Translations under genes and position numbers: made by a program
The notes under the pieces: model-generated
Databases searched by the model: none
The model's input: only the letters and a program-made list of their open reading frames with translations
What the model was told of the DNA's origin: nothing
Source of the DNA: Ctena decussata
Lineage: Eukaryota > Mollusca > Bivalvia > Lucinida > Lucinidae
Reading direction: 5' to 3'
Assembly (NCBI GenBank): GCA_963989385.1
Contig: OZ022506.1
Location: forward strand, 65,917,434 to 65,981,433
DNA: 64,000 bases
Part shown: in pieces, positions 51,948 to 63,694 of the stretch
How positions within the stretch are numbered: position 1 is the first letter of the stretch
How the letters are laid out: every line of letters begins with the position of its first letter

Positions 51948-54900
51948 GTAAGTTAAACAATCAGTGTCTTTTTGTTTATTTATGTAAAGAAATAAGTTGT
52001 TTTCATGATTCTGTATTTATTTGGTTGCAAGACTGTTTTTTTTCTCCTTCCAAAACAATCCCAAAAAATCTAGATCCATCTTATAAGATGGATCCAGATT
52101 TCATGGGATTGTTTGGAGGAGAAAAAACATATTATAGCTGAATTGCATGAGACAGATTTGCATATTTGGGGAAATTTTGGAAGGGGAAGGCCTTGTCTTA
52201 TAGCATAACAATAATGGTAACCACTTTATTTTCAGGCTGTTTTTTTTTTTTTTTTTTTGGGGGGGGGGGGGGTGTAAGCGGTAGTAGACTTACATGTAGG
52301 AAGGAAACCTAATTATGAAATAGCTATTTTAGATTTCTTTATGTATATTTAGAATCTGTATGTTCAAACTTTTTCAAAATTATATGACATTGACTGTGCT
52401 TTTAATATTTCAGAGCTCCAGATAAGAGGGGGTATTGAGGATACTTCAAAGATAATTTTTCTTATTTCTCAATGAAAATATATGTTGTGACCTCATTAGA
52501 ACCATCTTCACGGGATAGTACTAATGAGGGGTCACAAGATACATTTTTATGGAGAAATAGGGAAAATTATCCCTAGATTGTCCCTGTTACCCCTTCTTTT
52601 TAGAGCACTGGTATTTGTAACTCCATATAATTATGGAAGAATTTATGATAATTCCAAGAAGAGTGTTAGTTAAGGTGTGTCAGTTCATTGCCAATTTTTG
52701 AAAGGGAGACAACTACTGTGACTTTCTTTTTGCTTCATTTGATGACATAGCCCTTCCAAAATGGGAGCCACTGTTTTAAGAAAGAATTTGCTCCCCTTCT
52801 TTAAGATTAGACACCTGTTGAGAAAAGGGAGTCAAAATTGAAACTGGCAAAATTGTTTCTGCTGAAAGTGTATCCAGTCATCTTAATTGAATGTTTCGTT
52901 TCAGCTTATATTTCCATGTTGAGCTTGCCTATACATGTACAAAAGTACAGTGTAGAGGAAGAGCTATTACACATCCACTACCATCCTCATTGTTGTTGGC
53001 ATACAGACTGCAGGGCCTGACAAATCCATTGTCCGGTTGTCTAGGACAAGTGAAAATTTTTGCTGGGCAAGTAAATTATTTTCTTACTTGCCCAGAAAAA
53101 TGTATAAGTTAATAGGGAAAACATATGTATTTTAGCTTTTTATTGTAAAAATTATTTACCGGACAAGTGGATCAAACTTTGATTTGTCAAGCCCTGTACA
53201 GAAATATTAATTTTTACATTAAAAGGAAGGGCAAGTTAGGGAAGCTCTCCTGTCCAGTGACAGGTCTTGTTATATATTCAATATAATTTTTTCTATTTCT
53301 AAGAATGAGATATTCAGTCAGGTGATGAGCCAGTCTACCTGGAATGAGACTTTGACAGAAACACAGCGTCAACATTTAATGGTGAGTCAAACTTTATTTG
53401 AGTTGGCTGGTTAAAAAGATCTAAATATCAAACATGGGTTGAAATTTCATGATCTTATTGAAGAAGTTAAATATAGAAACACACGTCTGCCACACTAAAA
53501 TTGGTATGGATACGTTTATATTTAAAGCTCCTACTATGATTTTGTGAAAGGGGTTCTCATGAAGGGCTTCTGCACACCTTTGAATGCATAAGGTCACATG
53601 ACTAAGGCGGCCATCATGCCCATGTATGTTAAAAACCTTTAAAATTCTTCTTCTCCAGAACCAAGTAGCCCATGACAATGATACATAATTGAGCCGCGAC
53701 ACGAGAAAACCAACAATGTGGTTGTGCGCCCAGCGCAGACTCAGATCAGCCTGGGCATCTGCCCAGTCTTATCAGAGTCTTCGTTGTCCGCATGGAGGTA
53801 GCTTAGACCCTTAGCTACCATTTGAGCACTTAACGAAGAATCTGGCCAAACTTGGCGGATGCCCAGGCTGATCTGAGTCTGCGCTGGGCGCACAACCACA
53901 TTGTTGGTTTTCTCGTGTCACGGCTCATGTATACAGCATTTGTTATTCATCTATTGTCAGTCTTGTTCAAATAGTGACCCCTACTTTGACCTTTGATCCT
54001 TTTACTCAGGTGAGTGATTCAGGGCCTCATGGCATTCTTGTTTGTCCATATACCTGTAATGCCTGTGTAAACTGGGCATGGCTTGAATAGATTGCATCTG
54101 TGCAGGCTGGTCTGAGCATGCCAAGTTTGCATAAATCTCAAGACAGGTTTTCTCACAATAAAAGAAAAATAATCCGCCATTTTCTCTCTTTACAGAAGTT
54201 TCTGCCCAAGTTTCCAGAGAATGACAACAACGAAAAGAAAGAGTCAATAAGGTACACGTCTTTGCAATTAAAGCATGTTCATGTATCAGTTAAATGTATA
54301 ATGATAAATATGTCTTAATACAGAGTATAATAATTCACCAGCTTTGATATTTTGGACTTAGATGGTTGTGTATTAAAATTCCATAAAGTAATTGAAAAAA
54401 TAATTTCTCCATACTGGTAAATTATCACTGATTAAATATGAGGGCACATCTTGAAATTCACAACAGCAAAACTAGAGCGAATTAGAATTCACATCTGCCC
54501 AACAAACCAATTTACCAGTAAGGAAACATCATCTTTATTCTAACGATTATATTATAGAATGAAAGTGCTAGATAATTGCAACATGTTCTGCAAAGAACTA
54601 TTATGAGGTGAATGTCAGCAGAAGAAAATCTTTACATCCATTGTCATCACGGTGCAAATTTGCACGCTGGGGTGTTAGCAACATTACAAATTTTTGCCCA
54701 GTGCCATTTCCTACTCTCATTGGGGCTAACGTTGTCTTACAATGATTCATAAACACATACATAGAGATACCCATATGGCAGTTAAAAGTACAGCATATGC
54801 CCTACGTGATATTTTTGCAAAAAAAAAGCTTCACAAATTGTTTTTTTGTGTGTTTTTTTTAGAGAGAGATGAAATATAAGGATAGTTAATGTAATATTGC

Positions 54901-57900
54901 CTTGCTTTTTGTTTCAATAGGAAATTGTTTGCTGGAGACAATTTCAAGTTTGGCAATCCACTGAAGAAGTTTCAAGCACAACTAAAGGGTAAGTAGATTG
55001 ATAAATATCAGTTTTACTCTCAGCTGCACATCAAGAGGAAAAAAAACATTTGTATGAAGAAGTCCACACTCTGGCTTACCTGTGACACTATCAGATGATT
55101 CTAATCGTAATTAAAACCGTAGGTAAAATGTCTGAACACAAATTGTTACGAAAAGCAGTTTAACCTACACGTTTGGTGATAAACTGTGGCTTGCGGTGCA
55201 TATATCGAGTCATACACCTAGCAAAAATTAGAAGGAATAGGCTTTTGAAAATGACAAATACATGTAGCTCCACAAAGTACAATTTTCCTCTTCTGGTTTC
55301 CCGTCAAGTAATGTCGCATAAGTTTAGGGGTAATGCTTGAAATTTTAAAGAATTCTGTAATCATCTGTAAAACTGTCGATGTTCAAAATGTTAGGGACTT
55401 TCTGATCTTACTGTCTGCAATAAATTAGAATGTTAGCATTTTTGATCATTGGCCATAGATGCTTAAATTTTAAATGGTATATGTTTCCTCCTGGTAGAGT
55501 CACACATGAACAGACTTGGTGCCAGGAGGTGCATCTTATGAATTCATTCCATTCAGCCTTCTGTGGATAATTATAATATGAGAATTGGGGGAGAAAAAAG
55601 TTAGACTCAGACAATTTAACACTTCTGTGTAGTGTGGGCAGACCCTGTGCTTTAAGCAATGTATTACTCAAGGAATCTATACTGAACGTCAAAAGAAACG
55701 CATACAATGTATACGCCCAATTTATTTGAAGGTATAGGTATATAGTCTTATTTAGACATTTCGAGTTACTTTGTTTATGATATTCCGACAGAATGAGCAC
55801 CTTAACGCATCGATATTCCATAAACTTTAGAGACCAGAACGCTTGCTTTTCTGATGGGGTTAAACTTAAAGTCACCATACTTTCAGAAGCTGAGTTTAAA
55901 TTCCATAAAATGCTCAGCTGATTATTTTCTCCAGACATAATGTCCGCGGCAAGGGTAAGAAACAGCGAAAAAATCAAAGCAGTCGAGCCTTGCGTTTAAG
56001 AGAAACAATCAGGTGAAAGTTGGCAGTAGAAACAGTAACACTGGCTTACCATTGGATTTCCATAGACCTTTTAACACCCTGTATTTCTTGAAAAGAACAG
56101 AAACCATTCATACAAAGAGGTTAAATGAATTAACAAGAGTAAAATAAAAAGGTTTGCAAAGAAATTTTTCGTAGCACTGCAAAACTTTTGGTGTTATTGG
56201 ACTTCCCATTTTGCTATTTGTTTAATTGCAAGGGAGATAATTTGACAAGTGTTCAGCTTCAAACTGCTGTCATGTTCCTAAGAAGAACACCATGGTAATA
56301 AAACCGACGTTTTTTTTCATAACCACACATCAGAGTCGTGTTTTGGAAACAATTTGTTATGCCGCCCAAGGAAAGACAACTCTTACAACAACTTTGAATG
56401 TTTCACGATAAATTGAGATAACTCTTTAATCCAAGTTTAATTTTGCAAGAAGAAAAGTTTATAGTGTTGGCAGGCGTCAGTAGTTTTTTCTGCTATATAT
56501 GATTTAAAACCATAAATCAGCTGACAGAAGAAAACTGAACCTGAACTTGTATGCGTTTCTTTTGGCGTTCAGTATACATTGTAACAGACAGACTGAGTCC
56601 AGGAGTCCAGCCGGGCCGGGTAGCACAATCAGTAGGGCACCTGACTCGTAAGTCAGAGGTCCTGGGTTCGAATCCCGGTCTGGCCACATACTTTCGTTTC
56701 TCCTTCCGCTGATTCAAGAAGGGCAGTTGTCAGTTACTGGCGAAAGTATGTGCACTTAGTACTGGTTAACCGCTTAGGAGGTCTAAGCCTGCCCAGGAAT
56801 AGTGTGGTTAGGTTAACTGACCGTCGGGACATGACCTTAGTTGTTTACCGTGGACGTTAAGCATCAAATCAACCAAATCCAGGAGTCCAGATAAGAAGGG
56901 GTAACAGGGATATTTCAGAGATAATTTTTCTTATTTCTTATTGAAAACATGCAGTGTTACCACTCATTAGAACCCTCACAATGAGGAGTCACAATGTATT
57001 TTTTTATGGAAAGATAAGGAAAATTATCTCATAATTATCCCTGTTACCTCTTCGTATCTGGAGTCTGAGACTCCATAAATGTATAAGCTGAAAATCTTCA
57101 CTGACTAGGGCCAGATTATAGTAACTTGCTAATTTCAGATGGTTCATACACCCCTGACATAGCAAAGTACAGTCGTATGTGTCGGACAGTAAAGCACAGA
57201 GAATACAGATATAGACAACAAAAGTACTACTCTGATCTTCTCAAGGAAATTTTAATCTCAAGACAGGTCAGTAGCTACTCTAAGAAGCTTAACTTGTTAA
57301 AGGGCCAACAACGAAAATAGTTGAATTTGCAAACAGTGTAGATCCAGATGAGGCAGCTCAATATGTTCTGTAATATTGTTGTTTGACAAAGAGAGTAAAT
57401 TAAACTTGTGAAATGTTTAGGAAGCAGACAGTAACAGGTTTGGCCAAAAATATAGGGCTGTTTTGGCAAAGTTAAGTGAATGAATTTAAGTTTTTTTCTA
57501 TCCCAATATATGCCCAAACATGCTTTATTTGTCCTTTAGAAAGTTTCGATAAATACTTACTGATAGAGTCACATTATACATGAATGGCAATTAATAAAAT
57601 GGCTGAAAGTTATGTGCTAAGAAGTTAAGAAAGGGGGGTCTGGGGGGCAACGCCCCCCAGAAGCTAAAGCAATTTCCCAATTTCAATGGCAATTTTAAGA
57701 CTGGAAACAAGAGAAAAACTAGGAATGATGGTAAAAATAAGGGGTTTTATATTGGGACTTTTGCCTTTTAGAGTGTTTATTTTGCCATAATGGTTTTGTT
57801 TCCCATAAGCTAGTGACTCTTTTGCAATTCAGTTTTAGTGGAAACATTTACTTAGTAATGTGGCAGATCAATGATACATGTATGTGAATGTTGTATAGGA

Positions 57901-60900
57901 TTTTTTTTTAAATGTATGCACATGCGGGCCCACTGGTGTAAACCAATTGTAGATAATATTAAATTATAACTATAAATATGGGGGTCTGGGGGCGCAGCCC
58001 CCAGAAGCCAGAGAGATTATAAAAACTCAATTCCAATGGAATTATCTGCAGACTATATTTTTTTTTTTGAAATTTTGGGTGGAGACAGGTTATTTTTTTC
58101 ACTTACTTTTGAAGCCAGATTATTTTTTTGAACCCCCTTATGAGCCAGGTTATTTTTTTCTTGCATATCCAAAGACAGGAAATTTTTTTGATAAATATAC
58201 CAGGCCCCCCCCAGAATATCAAATGGTCGGTCCCTAACATTTAACTATGATGCAATTTAGTAATACTTTGTATTATACAATGTTCTGGAGTTAACTTGAC
58301 ATAACTTGATATAATATAATTGCTTTTTAGTAGGGTACAAGCAACTGGTTATGCTACTGATCCCCTCTCCGAGTCTCCGACACTCACTCACAGCTAAACC
58401 CAATTTTTTTTTCTATTTATTATCAATAGCTGTCTCTAAATTTCACTGGTTATTGATTTGATACTGTTACATACTGAACCTATTGTTTATATATACTGTC
58501 TGCGTCAACTTTATATGCTATGTAACTTCGCTACTGGAAGTATTTATTTCAGTATGTACTGATGTTATTCTAGTAATATATATATGTATATGTTAACTTA
58601 TTTCAACTACAGTAACATACAATATGATCGCCATTATTTGTAAAATTGTATTCATTTGCAGGAGAAGAACCAAATAAGCGCATGCTTCCGTTCTAATCCT
58701 ATTTATTCTGCGTATTAGATCTATGTACACTTGAGATTTGTTGAAATAAATATGTTTAAACTAACAGGTTTACATATTATCCCGATACTTGGTGTCATTG
58801 TGCAAGAGGCTTTAGATTGCCAAAACAAATTAGTGTTTCTTAGTCAGTTATACAGAAACCAAAACTGTTACAGTTCATTTGCAACATAAAGATTGGTGTT
58901 AAACTTTTGGTGATTTTGGAATCTCTCAAAACTTTTAAAACCAGCAGAAGTGTGACATAGGTGTAACTTTACTATCAATGTTAGCAGCAGTATAAACTTT
59001 GTTCGAGTTCTCTGATTTACCTGTGTTTTGTGGTAATGGGCAAACAGGCAAGACATGGCCATCGATGGAATTCTTGTTAAGATGTTAAGAAAAAATTAAG
59101 CCCACAATTGTATTTTTGCAAGAATTTTCTGTACATTCAGGGTCCTCAATTCCGCTGGAGACTGCAGATATGGAGTTGGTGAGAAGTTGTCAGAATTAAA
59201 ATCAGAAATGAAATAACAGATAACTGACTGTTTTAGTACTTAGAGTCAGTGCATTTTTTCTCAAAAGGCTGTATTTGCCATAATATTAACATCTCTGTTT
59301 TCTAGCGGGTATTTGAACAGTTAACCAGACTGCCCCCAGATGAGCCTCTCAAGTTTGAATATGTACCACCAAAGCCTAAAGAAAACCCAATCCAGCACAG
59401 AGTGAAAAGAAAATATAAAAGGTAGAACTATGCTTTGCTCTGGAAAATTCTCATGCTAGAATACAGTCAGACCTGCTTTGACTCTATTCCACTCAGAACA
59501 GCGAAAATTCCATAGAGTTTTGACTGTTCTGAGTGCAATAGAGTTAAACAAGCACCTAAGGGAAGGCCAGAAACTGCTTGCTTAAGACACATGCTTCTTT
59601 ATACAAGTCAATTTGCACTGAAAACACTAATTTAGGATACCATACTTTGGCCTCTTAAGACTGAATTTTGCAAATAAAGGAAAGAAACCTTTTCTAAAAC
59701 AAGTCAAAAACCTGCATCTGTCTTATTCTGTTTTTCCCTTCTAACTCAATCCAAATAATCTAGATCCATCTTATAAGACTGACCTAGATTTTTTAAGATT
59801 GTTTTAGAAGGGAAAACCCCATCTTACAGCAGCATTTCATAAGATAGATTTAGATATCTGGGGTCATTCTAGAGATGGAAAAACTCGGTTTTATAGCCAG
59901 ATAAATAGAGCAGTGTGTTATCTTGCATCAGCCCCATTGTATTAATGAATCACAAAAGCAGGAGAAGAGCTGTTGGAGTCACTACAGCATCTACTTTGGC
60001 ATTGATATTGGCATTCCACTTTGCATTGAAGTTTTGGTTTAAGATTTTTATGTGATGGGTAAGGCACTGACAGGCAAGCTATCCTGTACATGGACGTGTT
60101 GTCATGCTGAATTTTTTTGTTTTTAGATTACTAGATGAGGTACGGCAAGAGTGTGGGGTGGAGGACACATCCTCTGAAGAAGAAGAGACTAGCCCTGTTC
60201 AAAGAAGCAAGAAACAGCTATTTAAATCCCTGTGTCCTATACCTTCACCAGAGCCCACAGTACCTAGTGTACAGGCTACTTTTTCAGCTAAACCTACTTG
60301 TCTTATAAATGGGGAAGATGGTAAGTCCACTCTACAGTGGAAATAAAAATGAAACATGGTAATTAATTACCATAATGTTCCTAAAAATGGAACAATTTGG
60401 TTTTACGATGCAGAAATGTGTCTGAAAGATGCAGATGGATTGAAAAACAGTGTGAACCCTGGTCAGACTGCTCCTTTAGTCGGATCTAGGTCTGAGCAAA
60501 CAGCCCAGATCTAGAAAAGGTCAGCTGTGTGTTGTCAGGTCTTGAAATTTTTATGTTAAGCTTGTATGGACATGTACATTTTGCACCTGTCTTGAGACTT
60601 TGGTCGTATTCGCCTAGGCATTTTGTGCGGCACGATTTTTAGCGTGAAGCACTTTTGCTATAAAACAAGTGCTGCATGCTAAAAATCGTGAAGCACAGAA
60701 TGTCTACAATGCTGAACATACAAATCAAACAGATTTTTGGAGATAAGGGTGAGTTAATGGAGAGTTGAGTGTTCATATTTCATGGAGATGGTTCATGGTC
60801 AGATTACCAAACAGAGTGTCTGATCTTGTTCTTCAATCCAGTAGACCAGGAATTCTTGCACACCGGATAGAAAATGCCATTCTTTTCACCTGGGATAGAA

Positions 60901-63694
60901 AATCTTATCTTACCCTGGTGTTCTGACCCAGGACCAGAAAAAAATTCACGAGCTGTCAATGCATTGGTTGTATAGGAGCTCACGTACCTGCGACGTCACG
61001 AAGACGGTAAAACTGACGTTAGTTTATGAACGCCAGTCGTTGACGTAAAGAGCCAAATGGTGGTCGTTGAAAGCGGCGCCTTCTTTCAAACCAAAATTGA
61101 AACTTCTCAAGCACTAGAATTATGCATTTTAAGAAGTTCTGAAGTTAAAACAAAACGTGGTGTACAAGAAAAAGTATCTATCATTGTTGTGAGGTGCGGA
61201 TAGAAAAATCTGTCACTCAGGATCACTGTTCAGCATCACTTGGCAAGCCTCGTGATGCCGAACAGTGACCCTCGTGACAGATTTTTCTATCCACGCCTCA
61301 CACCCATGACAGATCCTTATAATCTGCATCAGATTCTAGTGTGTCCGGAGCTGGAAGAAAGTGATATTAGTGTGATGTTTGGTTATAGCAGTGTTACTGA
61401 ACATCGGGGGTGACATTTGCCTTTTCTGACTGGCACTGACATGTTCATGCAACACTTATCATACACTAAGATAATGTGCATGTATGGTTTGATACCCAGG
61501 GATGATTGTGACTTCACTAAACAAGCTCAACTTGACAAAACCTGTAAGGAAAATGTTTAGCGATAATTTTGAAATAAGTTTTGTTAGAATCCAGGAGGTT
61601 CTGATATATGGAAATATCTGCAGGAGTAGGTTCTGGTCTCTAATTAGAACTGCCTTGCTGAGGCAGTAATAATGAGGGGTTGGAATCGATAATTTCTTTA
61701 AGAAATAAGAAATATAATCCCCAAACTACTCTCTTTAACACCCCTATATCTCAGCCTCCACAAAGCAGATGTCCGTTTCATTTAACATCTTAAGCTTAGA
61801 ATTGTTTTTGTAGGTTCCATACAAACTGTATGGAACTTAGAAAAATCTTAAACTTAAGATGCTTAGTGAAATGGGTGCCAGATTTTCAAATTCTAGCTGT
61901 TCATATTAAATTCTTTGAATAATCACTGTCTTCTTGATACAGATTCAGAATCTGCCCAGCTGAAACGACCAAGACCTATCAGCCCAGTAGAGATTTCAGA
62001 AGAAGACTATCGTAAAATGTTGTTAAAGCATCACAGAAGAATTTTGATGGCTGACGATGACGATGATGATGAGGTTTGTGAGGCATTGTGGGATTCACAA
62101 AGGGAGACAACTTTTGTGACTTCCTGTTTGCATACCTGGAAGATGAGACCTTTCCATACAGGAATCTACTCTTAAGTGAAAGCATATGCTCCTTTAGGAG
62201 CAAATTATTTACATGCATATTTATATTTATTCAAGAGTTGACTCCTATTAAGAAGGGAACCAGACATGAAAATGGCTGGATAAGGTGGGTTTTACTGGTA
62301 ATTCTGAGCACTTTATTAGAAGGCATCTGTTCAGTCTCCGAGAAAATATGTGTCATGGCTGCTCAGTTTAAGACAGTGCTTTAATTGTTCAAAACTAATG
62401 ATGTTAGTTAATGAGACCTTATATTTTAAAATGTAATGTATGCAAAAGCACTGCCATATTTTGCCAAAAAATGTGAGGACACTTTTTTGTGCAGTTGTTC
62501 AAAAGTTCAAAACTGATAACATGGAAAGTAAACAAGACTTTATATTTTCAATATTGTATGCAAAAAAAAAAAAAAAAAAAAAAATGCCAGTAAGATGTAA
62601 GGGGCTCACATTTTGTTTAGAATTCTTGATTTTATATGTACTAAGCCTTAACAAATCTTTGACTGGCGACTTATTAAGCTCAGTAAAGGTAACAATACTT
62701 TAAATTACTGTGCCAATAGATTTTTGTTCTCAAAACAAAAATACATATTGTACTCCTGTGTAAGAACTGTCTCAGTCAGGGTGTACTCATGAGGGCAACA
62801 AAATATATAGTATAGAACTAAGAAAAATGGTTGCAGATTAATCAGCAGAACCCCCTTACCTCATGCTCTATAATTATGCCTTGGAACAACATGTGAAAAT
62901 GATACATTGAAAGTAATGTTCATTTCAGACTGCACCAGTGTGCCATTGGTGTATTCTCTTTTGTTTGATCACCAGAACATTTGCATATGTTATTTACATT
63001 CATAGGAAATACAGTATACATAAAGGTGTAGGAATACATTGCCATGAATTTTCACAGAGAAACAAGATTTGTCACTTCACATTTGCTTTCCTGGGCTATG
63101 AGGTCCTTCCAAAATAGTGTCTACTCTTAAAGGACAGAATTTGCTCTTTGGGGAACATATTGTTTCCATTAAGAGTTACCCCTCCATTGAGAAGGGAGGC
63201 AAAAATGAGAGTGGCAGAGTTGCTTCCCCTGAATGTGTATACAGTCACCTTAAATCAAAATTCCACATGTGTTTTGGTTTGTCGGGGAAAGTTGTAAAAT
63301 CTCAAAGTTTTCTGAGTAGCATCATGCACTTAAATATTGAAAGGCATGAAAATAATTATTTTTGGGTCTCCCAGTACTTAAGCCTATTACAGTATTATGC
63401 AATTACCATGTAGCATGCAGGCTTTCCATAAATGATACTGCCGGAGGCTCTTGGTACATTTGATATTTGGACAAAAATTCAGAACGAACAGTGTAGATTC
63501 TTTTTCTCAAAACTTTATATCTACAAAGTAAATTTAAAAAAAAAAAAAAAACTCCTGCAGATATTTCCATATATGCAGTAAATGTTTTCTTTCTATGCAG
63601 GACCACCCGGAATACAACACTCAGAACATTACCCTACAGGATGTCATGGCTAGATGTCAGGCCAGTAGGAAAGGGGGACAATCACTTGATGATG
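51840..63694 (+). CDS. NFRKB: Nuclear factor related to kappa-B-binding protein, 5' part (9 coding exons, gene continues)
   Basis: Exons 51840-51947, 53304-53381, 54196-54251, 54921-54988, 57139-57266, 59306-59421, 60127-60320, 61943-62073 and 63601-63694 join in frame to give 324 codons plus one base. NFRKB is a metazoan-specific INO80 remodeller subunit; its N-terminal DEUBAD domain binds and inhibits the deubiquitinase UCHL5. Residues ~20-150 match DEUBAD (CLLGNKEIQIPEILVENEEI; STWNETL; FLPKFPE; LFAGDNFKFGNPL; YRYRQQKYYSDLLKEIL). Then come KRKYKRLLDEVRQECG, an acidic SSEEEE stretch, EISEEDYRKMLLKHHRRIL and ITLQDVMARCQASRKGG, all with clear counterparts in human NFRKB. The start is fixed by in-frame TAA and TAG just upstream of the ATG. 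The winged-helix middle and C-terminal parts lie outside the window. Confidence 0.95.
52038..52130. repeat. CTTATAAGA-centred palindrome
   Basis: CTCCTTCCAAAACAATCCCA and CATGGGATTGTTTGGAGGAG are arms around ATCCATCTTATAAGATGGAT. Related copies are at 17150 (partial) and 59730. Probably a MITE. Confidence 0.6.
52411..52610. mobile_element. MITE family alpha, copy 5
   Basis: A full-length copy from CAGAGCTCCAGATAAGAGGG to CTTTTTAGAGCACTG, in NFRKB intron 1. A poly(T)/poly(G) run lies before it at 52237-52272. Confidence 0.8.
52700..52880 (+). repeat. Dispersed repeat of the GGGAGACAACTTTTGTGACT family
   Basis: Shares GGGAGACAACTACTGTGACT, CCTTCCAAAATGGGAGCC and AGAATTTGCTCC with copies at 62095-62290 and 63050-63260, and pieces near 6655, 9065, 10185 and 18490. 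No ORF; ends are unclear. Confidence 0.5.
53011..53196. mobile_element. hAT-like MITE
   Basis: The ends CAGGGCCTGACAAATC and GATTTGTCAAGCCCTG are inverted. The interior has ACTTGCCC/GGGCAAGT and TGTCCGG/CCGGACA inverted pairs. Target duplication is not clear; class is from end sequence. Confidence 0.6.
53304..53381 (+). CDS. NFRKB: NFRKB coding exon 2
   Basis: 26 codons in phase 0: NEIFSQVMSQSTWNETLTET then QRQHLM. Acceptor TTTTTTCTATTTCTAAG, donor GTGAGT. Matches human EIFFDVVSLSTWQEVLSDSQ. Confidence 0.95.
53690..53927. mobile_element. MITE family beta, copy 6
   Basis: A full-length palindrome from TGAGCCGCGACACGAGAAAA to TCTCGTGTCACGGCTCA, in NFRKB intron 2. Arms are about 95% complementary. 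Confidence 0.85.
54196..54251 (+). CDS. NFRKB: NFRKB coding exon 3
   Basis: 56 bp: KFLPKFPENDNNEKKESI plus two bases of an Arg codon. Acceptor TTTTCTCTCTTTACAG, donor GTACAC. Matches human QFLPQFPEDSAEQQNELI. Confidence 0.93.
54921..54988 (+). CDS. NFRKB: NFRKB coding exon 4
   Basis: 68 bp: completes Arg, then KLFAGDNFKFGNPLKKFQAQ and LK plus one base. Acceptor TTTTTGTTTCAATAG, donor GTAAGT. Matches human LFSGENFRFGNPLHIAQKLF. Confidence 0.94.
55408..55977 (-). other. 189-codon open frame across a transposon end, probably not a gene
   Basis: The longest uninterrupted minus-strand frame after the LINE. It begins MIFSLFLTLAADIMSGENNQ inside the element at 55682 and runs out through its left end into NFRKB intron 4. 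No family is recognised. Crossing a transposon border argues against a conserved gene. Confidence 0.2.
55682..56572. mobile_element. TA-flanked transposon F (mariner-like ends)
   Basis: The ~27-bp inverted ends begin CTGAACGTCAAAAGAAACGC and, inverted, CTGAACGCCAAAAGAAACGC, flanked by TA (55680-55681, 56573-56574). 891 bp, no transposase. It lies in NFRKB intron 4. Confidence 0.8.
56611..56877 (+). mobile_element. tRNA-derived SINE family 1, copy 4
   Basis: Head with TAGCACAATCAG (weak A box) and perfect GGTTCGAATCC (B box), and the same body as the other copies. A 13-bp target duplication, TCCAGGAGTCCAG, lies at 56598-56610 and 56878-56890. It is inserted in the left end of MITE alpha copy 6. 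Confidence 0.92.
56878..57070. mobile_element. MITE family alpha, copy 6
   Basis: CCAGGAGTCCAGATAAGAAG to TCGTATCTGGAGTCTGAGAC, with a shortened central palindrome. The original left terminus is duplicated at 56598 by the SINE insertion. Confidence 0.7.
57139..57266 (+). CDS. NFRKB: NFRKB coding exon 5
   Basis: 128 bp: completes Asp, then GSYTPDIAKYSRMCRTVKHR and EYRYRQQKYYSDLLKEILIS RQ. Acceptor TTGCTAATTTCAG, donor GTCAGT. Matches human GHFNPEVVKYRQLCFKSQYK and YLNSQQQYFHRLLKQILASR; it is the end of the DEUBAD domain. Confidence 0.95.
57630..58236. mobile_element. GGGACCGAC-ended element, copy N, left end missing
   Basis: The right end is the inverse of GTTAGGGACCGACCATTTGA followed inward by GGGGGGG. 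Two hairpins GGGGTCTGGGGG...CCCCCAGAAGC lie at 57635 and 57982. Interior matches the element at 28146 (CAGGTTATTTTTTTCTTGCA; inverse near 28200). No matching left end is found. Confidence 0.55.
59306..59421 (+). CDS. NFRKB: NFRKB coding exon 6
   Basis: 116 bp: RVFEQLTRLPPDEPLKFEYV then PPKPKENPIQHRVKRKYK plus two bases. Acceptor TCTCTGTTTTCTAG, donor GTAGAA. Corresponds to the human region GPALPFRQKRPSPSRTPEER; divergent linker but frame and neighbours fit. Confidence 0.9.
59483..59553. repeat. Small hairpin, 24-bp arms
   Basis: TTGACTCTATTCCACTCAGA and its near inverse TCTGAGTGCAATAGAGTTAA flank a ~22-bp loop. In NFRKB intron 6. Confidence 0.6.
59730..59815. repeat. CTTATAAGA-centred palindrome, second copy
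   Basis: TTTTTCCCTTCTAACTCAAT ... AGATCCATCTTATAAGAC ... GATTGTTTTAGAAGGGAAAA; the same family as 52038. Confidence 0.6.
60127..60320 (+). CDS. NFRKB: NFRKB coding exon 7
   Basis: 194 bp: completes Arg, then LLDEVRQECGVEDTSSEEEE and TSPVQRSKKQLFKSLCPIPS and further Ser/Pro-rich residues to NGED plus one base. Acceptor TTTTTTTGTTTTTAG, donor GTAAGT. Matches human VLREVKEECGDTALSSDEED. Confidence 0.95.
60625..60705. repeat. Hairpin around GATTTTTAGC
   Basis: GTGCGGCACGATTTTTAGCG and its inverse GCATGCTAAAAATCGTGAAG, with an inner AAGCACTT/AAGTGCT pair. Probably a small MITE. Confidence 0.55.
61190..61306. repeat. Palindrome of ~117 bp
   Basis: GTGAGGTGCGGATAGAAAAA and its inverse TTTTTCTATCCACGCCTCAC are the borders. 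The arms also share ACTGTTCAGCATCAC / GTGATGCCGAACAGT. In NFRKB intron 7. Confidence 0.65.
61590..61755. mobile_element. MITE family alpha, copy 7, degraded
   Basis: The central ATTAGAACTGCCTTGCTGAG hairpin and AATTTCTTTAAGAAATAAGA are recognisable; both termini are diverged. Confidence 0.5.
61943..62073 (+). CDS. NFRKB: NFRKB coding exon 8
   Basis: 131 bp: completes Asp, then SESAQLKRPRPISPVEISEE and DYRKMLLKHHRRILMADDDD DDE. Acceptor CTTCTTGATACAG, donor GTTTGT (weaker). Matches human ELGDSDLKIMLKKHHEKRKH. Confidence 0.93.
62095..62290 (+). repeat. Dispersed repeat of the GGGAGACAACTTTTGTGACT family
   Basis: GGGAGACAACTTTTGTGACT, AAGATGAGACCTTTCC, CTCCTTTAGGAGCAAATT and GACTCCTATTAAGAAGGGA mark it. 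A further copy lies at 63050-63260 in the same intron. It begins 21 bp after the exon 8 donor. A poly(A) run lies at 62561-62584. Confidence 0.5.
63050..63260 (+). repeat. Dispersed repeat, GGGAGACAAC family, third copy
   Basis: Shares CTTCACATTTGCTTTCCTGG, GAGGTCCTTCCAAAATAGTG, TCTACTCTTAAAGGACAGAA and GAATGTGTATACAGTCA with the copies at 52700 and 62095. Confidence 0.5.
63601..63694 (+). CDS. NFRKB: NFRKB coding exon 9, last in window
   Basis: 94 bp: DHPEYNTQNITLQDVMARCQ then ASRKGGQSLDD plus one base. Acceptor TTTTCTTTCTATGCAG, donor GTAGGT. Matches human DHPDLLTGDLTLNDIMTRVN and AGRKGSLAALYDL. The gene continues past the window. Confidence 0.95.

Noticed and set aside
55408..55977. 189-codon ORF as a protein gene
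   Set aside because: It crosses the exact end of a TA-flanked transposon and matches no family I recognise.
62088..62384. 98-codon plus ORF after NFRKB exon 8
   Set aside because: It lies in a dispersed repeat inside intron 8 and is bypassed by the splice to exon 9.
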